DNA from: Candidatus Thorarchaeota archaeon
GTDB lineage: Archaea > Asgardarchaeota > Thorarchaeia > Thorarchaeales > Thorarchaeaceae
Length of the DNA stretch: 8,931 nt
Assembly (NCBI GenBank): GCA_030638785.1
Contig: DAOWDY010000253.1
Coordinates: 1 to 8,931, forward strand
Direction: 5' to 3'
Made by a program: the position numbers and the translations under genes. The stretch's first letter is position 1. Every line of letters begins with the position of its first letter. Shown piece by piece: positions 1 to 4,927 of this stretch. Under the pieces are notes generated by a model. It had not been told where the DNA came from and did not search any database. It saw only the letters and a list, made by a program, of their open reading frames with translations.

Positions 1-429
1 ATAGAGAAGTACAAGGCTACTGCAGTTCACGAATCAGAGAATGCTTACAGCATCCGTGATACACTGATTGTCTGTTGGTATTCTGTGTCTTGGCCTCCGA
101 TTTTCTGGATGAATGATTTTGCAGAAATGTTGCCACTTGCTACTGGAGAAAAGAGTCTTGGCAATGTTGAGAAATTGACAGAGGTTGCAGAACGTCAGAT
201 TACTCTAAAACGATTATTCAATGCACGAGAGGGCATCACACGAAAGGATGACAATCTTCCAAAGCGATTCACTCACGAACCGATGCCTGAAGGGCCAGGA
301 AAAGGGCAGACCGTTGATTTAGAGCCTATGCTTGATGACTACTACAAACTGAGGGGATGGGATAGAGAAACCGGACTGCCTACTAGAGAAACTATACGAA
401 AACTTTCACTGGAATGGACCAATGCTTAG
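1..429 (+). CDS. aor: Aldehyde ferredoxin oxidoreductase family protein, C-terminal part (5' end outside window)
   Basis: The reading frame is open from the first base to a TAG, giving the last 142 residues of a protein whose family members are about 600 residues. AOR-family enzymes are cytoplasmic tungsten (or molybdenum) bis-pterin/4Fe-4S enzymes that oxidise aldehydes to acids and reduce ferredoxin. The visible part contains D-T-L-I-V-C (partial residues 20-25). This fits the family's D-x-x-x-x-C motif, which supplies the fourth cysteine to the cluster and contacts the pterin. It ends with the typical tail 'YYKLRGWDRETGLPTRE' (partial residues 87-103). A GTG at 85 gives an apparent internal start, but the coding frame and the motif lie upstream of it, so it is not the true start. 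The subtype (AOR, FOR, GAPOR, WOR) cannot be told from this fragment. The stop lies 14 bp from the stop of the convergent small gene. Confidence 0.9.
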   Translation: MEKYKATAVHESENAYSIRDTLIVCWYSVSWPPIFWMNDFAEMLPLATGEKSLGNVEKLTEVAERQITLKRLFNAREGITRKDDNLPKRFTHEPMPEGPGKGQTVDLEPMLDDYYKLRGWDRETGLPTRETIRKLSLEWTNA

Positions 430-443
430 GAAAGGATGACAGT

Positions 444-653
444 CTATCTTGGTATTGAAATGTAGAGAATGTCTTCGTATCCAAGCACTCCGAATCCTGA
501 GGGATTCTCTAGTTTGACATAATCATCAAACGCCTCATTCACACGGACATTTGGAATCTTGGCCAAGGTGTCTTTTTGCATGTAACGAAGATACACAGTG
601 AACACTTGTTGAGTCTGTTTTAGATCAGTGAAAATTGCTCTCCAATCCGGCAT
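444..653 (-). CDS. Small protein of 69 aa, possible divergent Sm/Hfq-like fold
   Basis: I do not recognise a family with certainty. An upstream ATG at 698 would give 84 residues, but it lacks a Shine-Dalgarno sequence. The ATG at 653 has a perfect AGGAGG nine bases ahead, so I choose 653. The 69-residue product has an N-terminal helix-like stretch (residues 2-14), a strand-like 'VFTVYLR' (17-23), then 'AFDDYVKLEN' (41-50) and 'GYEDILYISIP' (58-68). The last two blocks resemble the Sm1 pattern (FDxYMNL) and the Sm2 pattern (RGDNIVYIS in archaeal LSm, YKHAISTVVP in Hfq), and the length fits an LSm or Hfq subunit. The glycine usual between the first strands is missing, so this is an inference from pattern only. 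There are no membrane segments. It lies downstream of the DUF123 gene on the same strand and converges on AOR. A MoaD-like partner of AOR was considered, but there is no terminal Gly-Gly. Confidence 0.65.
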   Translation of the reverse strand: MPDWRAIFTDLKQTQQVFTVYLRYMQKDTLAKIPNVRVNEAFDDYVKLENPSGFGVLGYEDILYISIPR

Positions 654-662
654 GAGTTGAGT

Positions 663-668
663 CCTCCT
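663..668 (-). promoter_or_regulatory. Strong ribosome binding site AGGAGG fixing the start at 653
   Basis: The minus strand reads AGGAGG followed by nine bases and then ATG (653-651). It is the best Shine-Dalgarno match on this strand, and it would lie inside the longer reading that starts at 698. It favours the 69-residue form of the downstream small gene. Confidence 0.7.
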
Positions 669-709
669 GTTATAGAATGCAGAGTTACTCCTGTCCATTT
701 AACACTTAC

Positions 710-1177
710 TTATCGTGTAATGGGTTTGATATCGGAGTATCTTCTCGGAATAAGTTTTAGATGCTGAAATGCAGTTTCAATTTGATCAAGAGGCTTTCCC
801 TTCCCCTGATAGTATAGTAGATGGGAGGAACAAGATTTGGTGCAATCAGAAGCACCGAATCCCTTGGGGCCCCAGATGAAATCCTCTAGACCCTCAAGAT
901 GTTGAGCAATCACACACTCCATGTCTTCTGAGGTTTCCGCCCATATAGCTTCGATTATTTTTGCATTCGTTTCTAGGAGATGATCAATATGCCAATGGAT
1001 TTTCTTTTCATTTCGGAAATGCCGTCGGATTCTATTCTCAAGGCTTGTCGATCCTGTACCCTGTGCAGACCCAATGTACAACCAATATCCTTTCTCGAAT
1101 TCGATTTTACCCAGAGAAGCGGTGTTAACCTTCCCCTTTGCTCGAACTGAGATTATGAGACAATACATTCCCTGCAT
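710..1177 (-). CDS. DUF123 / Uri-type GIY-YIG-like nuclease family protein
   Basis: The 155-residue protein matches the archaeal DUF123 family (COG1833, 'Uri superfamily endonuclease'), a GIY-YIG-related fold found alone or fused to endonuclease III. Visible marks, in order: start-proximal strand MYCLI (residues 4-8), 'YWLYIGSA' (31-38, the GIY-YIG-like signature), 'RIRRHF' (49-54), 'KKIHWHIDHLLE' (58-69) and the C-terminal 'GFGASDC' (106-112) with SHL (118-120). The reading frame extends to an ATG at 1225, but family members begin just before the MYxLI strand. The ATG at 1177 also has AGGAG (1189-1193) eleven bases upstream, so I start there; M4 is the other option. This choice widens the gap to the divergent MBL gene from 31 to 79 bp, enough for two promoters. 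A nucleic-acid role is inferred from the family; the biochemical activity of stand-alone members is not established to my knowledge. Confidence 0.88.
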   Translation of the reverse strand: MQGMYCLIISVRAKGKVNTASLGKIEFEKGYWLYIGSAQGTGSTSLENRIRRHFRNEKKIHWHIDHLLETNAKIIEAIWAETSEDMECVIAQHLEGLEDFIWGPKGFGASDCTKSCSSHLLYYQGKGKPLDQIETAFQHLKLIPRRYSDIKPITR

Positions 1178-1256
1178 ACCCTTGACTACTCCTGCTCGTT
1201 GAGCATCTATATTCGATATTATCATAAGGGCTTTGGATGATACTTCTGCTTGAACA
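1178..1256. promoter_or_regulatory. Shared divergent promoter region between the DUF123 and MBL genes
   Basis: This 79-bp gap separates two divergent starts and has an AT-rich core at 1205-1226. On the plus strand, TCTATATT (1206-1213) could be a TATA box for the MBL gene, giving a predicted start near 1235 and a short leader with no Shine-Dalgarno. The same core read on the minus strand (AATATCGAATATAG) could serve the DUF123 gene. ATAT-TCG-ATAT at 1209-1219 is weakly palindromic. The octamer CTATATTC (1207-1214) recurs at 2223-2230 ahead of the next gene. All of this is inferred from sequence pattern. Confidence 0.35.
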
Positions 1257-2204
1257 ATGCACGCTAGTGAGATTATCCCGGGCGTTTATGTGGCAAAGGG
1301 GAAGTTTGCTGATGAGTTTGGCTTCATTTCTAGTTATCTCATCGTAGACGGTGATGCAGCTATCATCATCGATCCTGGAACTGCAGGTGACCCGGGAAAA
1401 GAGATGTTGGATTTCGTGCGCACGATTGGACTAAATCCAAAGAGTGACATCATTGCAATACTCTGCACACATGGTCATCCTGATCACATCGGTGGAGCAG
1501 GCATCATTAGAAAAACAACAGGTGCCCCCATCATGATTCACAAGAAAGATGCTGAGATGGTCACGGATCCTACCTCATTCATCAAGACTCGTCTACGTTT
1601 GGATTTCGGTGGAAGAATGAAGATGAAGGTTGATACAGGGCCTCTACGAGTGAACTATCGACCCGCAGAGGTTGGGCGAACTCTCAATGATGGTGATATC
1701 ATTGAGGTAGGAAACACAACCCTGAAAGTTATCCATACTGGCGGTCATTCTGCAGGACACTGTTCTTTCTATGATGCAGGACGAAAGATGCTTTTCAGCG
1801 GGGACGAGGTGAATAACTTTCCAAACGACCCTCGCAAGTTCTATGTTGACCTAAGTGGGAGTCTAACAGCTAGACGTGCTGGAATAAACCGACTTGCGGA
1901 CCTTGTTGTGGAGTATCTAATGCCATCCCATGACGTGGCTCACATGCTTAGCGAGGTCTCTCTGCAGTTCAAAGAAGCGCGGGACGGCATAATTCAATTC
2001 CAAGACGCAGTTCTCAGTCATTTGACTGCAAGAGGGGAAGCCGACCTCGAGCAAATGATTTTCGATATCCAGCAAGCGAGAAGTATCCCGACACCAACCG
2101 ATGATTACGGACTTTTCACAACAACTCTCGAGGTATGTCTTAGAGACCTTTCTAGAGCTGGTTTGATACGTGTAGATGGAAATGGAATATGGCGACCAAT
2201 TTAG
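1257..2204 (+). CDS. MBL-fold metallohydrolase with C-terminal winged-helix-like tail (LACTB2-like)
   Basis: The 315-residue cytoplasmic protein has all metal-binding motifs of the metallo-beta-lactamase fold. These are the N-terminal strand Asp in 'IIIDPG' (D39), H72-x-H74-x-D76-H77 in 'THGHPDHIGG', H164 in 'GGHSAGH', D183 in 'FSGDE' and H225 in 'PSHD'. A two-zinc hydrolase centre is therefore expected to be intact. After the MBL domain (about 1-230), residues 235-315 are helical and end in 'CLRDLSRAGLIRVDGNGIWRPI'-like winged-helix sequence, as in LACTB2-type proteins and archaeal relatives. The substrate is unknown; thioesters, nucleic acids and glyoxalase-type thiol esters are all possible in this superfamily. 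The ATG has no Shine-Dalgarno, consistent with a short or leaderless transcript. It lies divergent from the DUF123 gene and 117 bp before the large gene pair, so it probably has its own promoter and is not in their unit. Confidence 0.92.
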   Translation: MHASEIIPGVYVAKGKFADEFGFISSYLIVDGDAAIIIDPGTAGDPGKEMLDFVRTIGLNPKSDIIAILCTHGHPDHIGGAGIIRKTTGAPIMIHKKDAEMVTDPTSFIKTRLRLDFGGRMKMKVDTGPLRVNYRPAEVGRTLNDGDIIEVGNTTLKVIHTGGHSAGHCSFYDAGRKMLFSGDEVNNFPNDPRKFYVDLSGSLTARRAGINRLADLVVEYLMPSHDVAHMLSEVSLQFKEARDGIIQFQDAVLSHLTARGEADLEQMIFDIQQARSIPTPTDDYGLFTTTLEVCLRDLSRAGLIRVDGNGIWRPI

Positions 2205-2321
2205 ATATTCATTACAACCAAGCTATATTCAAAAAGTAGGTTTCTCATTTAACTCAATAAGACTTGGATTGCATAGCAAGTCCAACATACTTTTGATAAG
2301 ACGAATTGAAGGGACCCAACA
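2205..2321 (+). promoter_or_regulatory. Promoter/leader region of the large two-gene unit, with a small hairpin
   Basis: This 117-bp gap follows the MBL stop. A TATA-like CTATATTC lies at 2223-2230, identical to the octamer ahead of the MBL gene. If used, transcription would start near 2250 and leave a leader of about 70 bases. That leader would contain GACTTG (2261-2266) pairing with CAAGTC (2277-2282). The same bases can alternatively form TTGC-ATA-GCAA (2269-2279), extended by GGA/TCC around one bulged base. A second AT-rich candidate, TTTTGATAA (2291-2299), is too close to the start codon except for a leaderless transcript. A weak GAAGGG (2308-2313) lies eight bases before the ATG. No U-tract terminator for the MBL gene is seen. 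Confidence 0.3.
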
Positions 2322-4925
2322 ATGTCACAAGGCGATAAAAAAGATGTACAGACACCCAGCACTGTTGAAGCAATCCGCATGGCTTCAGCATCAATTCTTG
2401 GAACTACGACTAGCAGAGGATATCCACTTGGAAGTGCTACTGGTTCTGGCTCGATGATGGAAGAGAATTCAGAAACCGTAGCAATGAACGTTACACCCTT
2501 AATTTTCTCGCTTAGAGAGGCACTTTTAGCTTCTGAGAATCTTAATCTTCTTTCACTTGAATGGGACCTAGAGAGTAGCCCGGGTCCTGAAGTATTACCT
2601 GAAACTCTAATCATTGCTGGAGGTATATCTGAAGATGTTGCTTCGTATATCTGTGCATTGAGTTGGGAGAAAGGAGTAATTGATCCCTTTAAGATGGATA
2701 CCTACATCAATAATATCGCAAAGAAGATTTCAGACATTGAGAAGGCGGTAATTGGAAACGACCTTCCATATGAGACCGAGGGTCTTAGAATCCTAAAGAG
2801 ATTCTCAGATCGCTTCAATGGAGTTACATTCGTTGAAATGCTGGATAGACAGTTCCAGGAAAGTTGGGATACTCAAAAACTGAAGACAGATAATGTGGAT
2901 GTGGAAGCAGTCCTGAGATACAAATATCGTGATGACTTTTCTTCCAATCCTCCTGGTCCTAAGATACAGAAACGTACCTCTGTAGAGTTCAAATTACCAT
3001 CATCAGATGAGGAAGGAAAACTCAAACATTTCAGGCATCGATTGATATCTCCACAGGGGCTTGATGCCATCACCTCACGAATTCCCGATATGGGACGTGA
3101 GATACTTTCTGAGCTAAATGAATTCGCGTACAGTATTGAGGAAGTAGACATTGCCCGTACAACAATAGCCGCATTCACAGAGTTTCTCGGGAAGGACGAG
3201 ATACAGGTTGGCGAGGTGGAGAATCTTACTACATTATCACCCAAATTTGTAGAGAAGATGAATATCGTTACACAAGTATTCGGTGATGTCATTGAGGCTC
3301 ATGCAACTTCTGGTGCAAAAATGACACTGGATACTCATAAAGAAACTATATCCAACAACATCACTTCTAGGACATCTGAAATGGAATCTCTTCAAGTAGG
3401 CTACGCCAAAGCTTTGTTGGAGCATATGATGAACTCAATTAAACGAGAGTTTCCGATTACTGATGAGATTCGCGCTTGGGAGCTTAAGGCAACATTTTCC
3501 TATTTTCTCTCATTTACTAAACGAGTGTTGGGATACATTGCCCAAGATCTGGATCAATTCCTCTTGATCACCGGTGTCAGAAAAGTTATGAGAGGGATCC
3601 TTCAAACTTTCAGGGAGGAATCTGAAGCTGAGGGGATGGCTCCTACCGAGCTCTTAGTATTTCGCAAGTTCTATGCTGAATTATATTCTCTGTTGACTGC
3701 TATCATAGATAGAAAGTCCTTCGAAGAATATGGCGCGTCTAGGATAGAAACCCTTGTGGAAAGCATCACACGAGACATTAGTGATGAGTTCAAGAAAATC
3801 GAACTTTGGGACTTAATTGACTTTACCGATTTAGCGGAAATCGCGCGCATTGAACTTGAGAACTATAAATCTGAAACAGGTGTAACAAAGGAAACACTTG
3901 TCGCCTTATTAGAGAGGTTTGATACCTTTGTTAACGAAACCTTGCCAGATGTCGGTGATACCCTCCTCTCTAAGGATGTATTTGTTAAAGCCATTGATGA
4001 ATATGAAAGTGGGAGTCAAGACCTTCCCACATTCTTTAGAACTCTGGTAAGTCAAGAAACAGAAAAGCCTGATGAATGGAGAAATGAAGCCAACCTCTGG
4101 GTTGTAGAGCTTTCCACTAAAATGGAGGAAGCGATGCCCTTCTCGAGTCAACTTCATGCTTTTCTAGAGCTAGCGTATGATCGTCTGGGAGAAGGAGCTA
4201 CACCGGAGTCAGTGTTAGAACGAATCCGTTCTGCAACTGAACGATTCGAATTGGAGTACAAAAATGAGGTAACAGAGTGGGAGAAGATTTGCGGACAAAT
4301 CGACCAAGAAAACCTTCCGATTAAAGAGAACAATGCGAAACATAGTGAATTAGTCGCAGAAGCCATTCGGAAGTATGAAAAAGAAAAAAAAATCTATGAA
4401 GAAGGTCTCACTGCATATCATCAATTAATGTCTGAATACGAATCACAACTATCCCCCACAGACAAGCTTAAACCAATTGAACCCATTCAGCCAGAATCCT
4501 TAGAATCCCGCAAAATGAAGATTGATTCAGAATACCCTGAGAAGACAGAGAAACCTCATCCCCCAAAACCAGAACCTTCTCAGGAAATGTCATCTTATAC
4601 TGCTCTTCGTGATATACTTGATAACAAACTCAACAACATGAAGCGAAGTCAGCTGCAGATGGAACAAGTTTTTACCCTGAAACTAAGGGCACTGAAATCC
4701 GAGGGAGCAAGTATTGCTGAAGACATTTCGATTGGAATTAGTACTGAATTTTTGGAATATTTGATGAATGCATCCTTGCGTAAACTTGGTAGATTATTGC
4801 CCAGAGCAAAGCGTGCGTATCTGCGTGACCCTGATGATTCCAATTTAGTATATCTTGTGTCATTTGAATTCTTAGAAGAAGACTTGCTTGTATCAGTTGG
4901 AAGCAATTTACTCAGGAGGGAATAA
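2322..4925 (+). CDS. Large unrecognised helical protein A with coiled coil and proline-rich hinge (867 aa)
   Basis: I do not recognise this protein. It has no signal peptide, no membrane segment, no Walker A P-loop and no obvious catalytic motif. Residues 1-55 are rich in Ser, Gly and Thr and look disordered ('GSATGSGSMMEENSE'). Residues 56-630 are predicted almost all helical, with regular Glu/Lys/Leu spacing. About 630-712 is strongly charged and coiled-coil-like ('AIRKYEKEKKIYEEG' at 681-695). Residues 711-756 form a Pro/Lys/Glu-rich hinge ('KTEKPHPPKPEPSQE'). Residues 757-867 form a separate helical C-terminal domain with a short strand-like end ('NLVYLVSFEF', 841-850). The ATG at 2322 is preceded by a weak GAAGGG; the next in-frame ATGs lack a better site. 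The next gene starts 2 bp after this stop, so both are surely one transcript and probably partners. A scaffold, cytoskeletal or SMC-accessory-like role is conceivable from shape alone, but nothing in the sequence proves it. Confidence 0.9.
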   Translation: MSQGDKKDVQTPSTVEAIRMASASILGTTTSRGYPLGSATGSGSMMEENSETVAMNVTPLIFSLREALLASENLNLLSLEWDLESSPGPEVLPETLIIAGGISEDVASYICALSWEKGVIDPFKMDTYINNIAKKISDIEKAVIGNDLPYETEGLRILKRFSDRFNGVTFVEMLDRQFQESWDTQKLKTDNVDVEAVLRYKYRDDFSSNPPGPKIQKRTSVEFKLPSSDEEGKLKHFRHRLISPQGLDAITSRIPDMGREILSELNEFAYSIEEVDIARTTIAAFTEFLGKDEIQVGEVENLTTLSPKFVEKMNIVTQVFGDVIEAHATSGAKMTLDTHKETISNNITSRTSEMESLQVGYAKALLEHMMNSIKREFPITDEIRAWELKATFSYFLSFTKRVLGYIAQDLDQFLLITGVRKVMRGILQTFREESEAEGMAPTELLVFRKFYAELYSLLTAIIDRKSFEEYGASRIETLVESITRDISDEFKKIELWDLIDFTDLAEIARIELENYKSETGVTKETLVALLERFDTFVNETLPDVGDTLLSKDVFVKAIDEYESGSQDLPTFFRTLVSQETEKPDEWRNEANLWVVELSTKMEEAMPFSSQLHAFLELAYDRLGEGATPESVLERIRSATERFELEYKNEVTEWEKICGQIDQENLPIKENNAKHSELVAEAIRKYEKEKKIYEEGLTAYHQLMSEYESQLSPTDKLKPIEPIQPESLESRKMKIDSEYPEKTEKPHPPKPEPSQEMSSYTALRDILDNKLNNMKRSQLQMEQVFTLKLRALKSEGASIAEDISIGISTEFLEYLMNASLRKLGRLLPRAKRAYLRDPDDSNLVYLVSFEFLEEDLLVSVGSNLLRRE
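4209..4589 (+). other. Coiled coil (residues ~630-712) followed by proline-rich hinge (711-756) in protein A
   Basis: The stretch 4209-4457 encodes a dense Glu/Lys/Arg helix with hydrophobic residues at heptad-like spacing. It is followed at 4452-4589 by repeated Pro with Lys, Glu and Ser, including 'PIEPIQPESLE' and 'PHPPKPEPS'. This looks like a rigid arm plus flexible tether to the C-terminal domain. A run of nine A (4384-4392) lies inside the coiled-coil codons. Confidence 0.6.
4914..4919 (+). promoter_or_regulatory. Ribosome binding site AGGAGG inside the end of gene A, fixing the TTG start of gene B
   Basis: AGGAGG overlaps the last sense codons of the first large gene and lies eight bases before the TTG at 4928. 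The first stop (TAA 4923-4925) and the TTG are 2 bp apart. This geometry supports TTG over the next ATG at 4961 and suggests coupled translation of the two proteins. Confidence 0.8.
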
Positions 4926-4927
4926 TC

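Noticed and set aside
444..653. Small gene as a MoaD/ThiS-like partner of AOR
   Set aside because: Such proteins sit near AOR genes, but this one lacks the terminal Gly-Gly and is on the opposite strand.
2176..2457. 93-residue plus-strand frame bridging the MBL stop and the start of gene A
   Set aside because: It overlaps both flanking genes in another frame and has no plausible start signal or recognisable product.
2249..2614. 121-residue minus-strand frame over the leader and N-terminus of gene A
   Set aside because: It is antisense to gene A and its promoter region; no motif and no ribosome binding site.
2873..3292. 139-residue minus-strand frame inside gene A
   Set aside because: It is antisense to the long continuous plus-strand gene and Ser/Thr-rich, as expected for a reverse reading of a Glu/Asp/Arg-rich helix.
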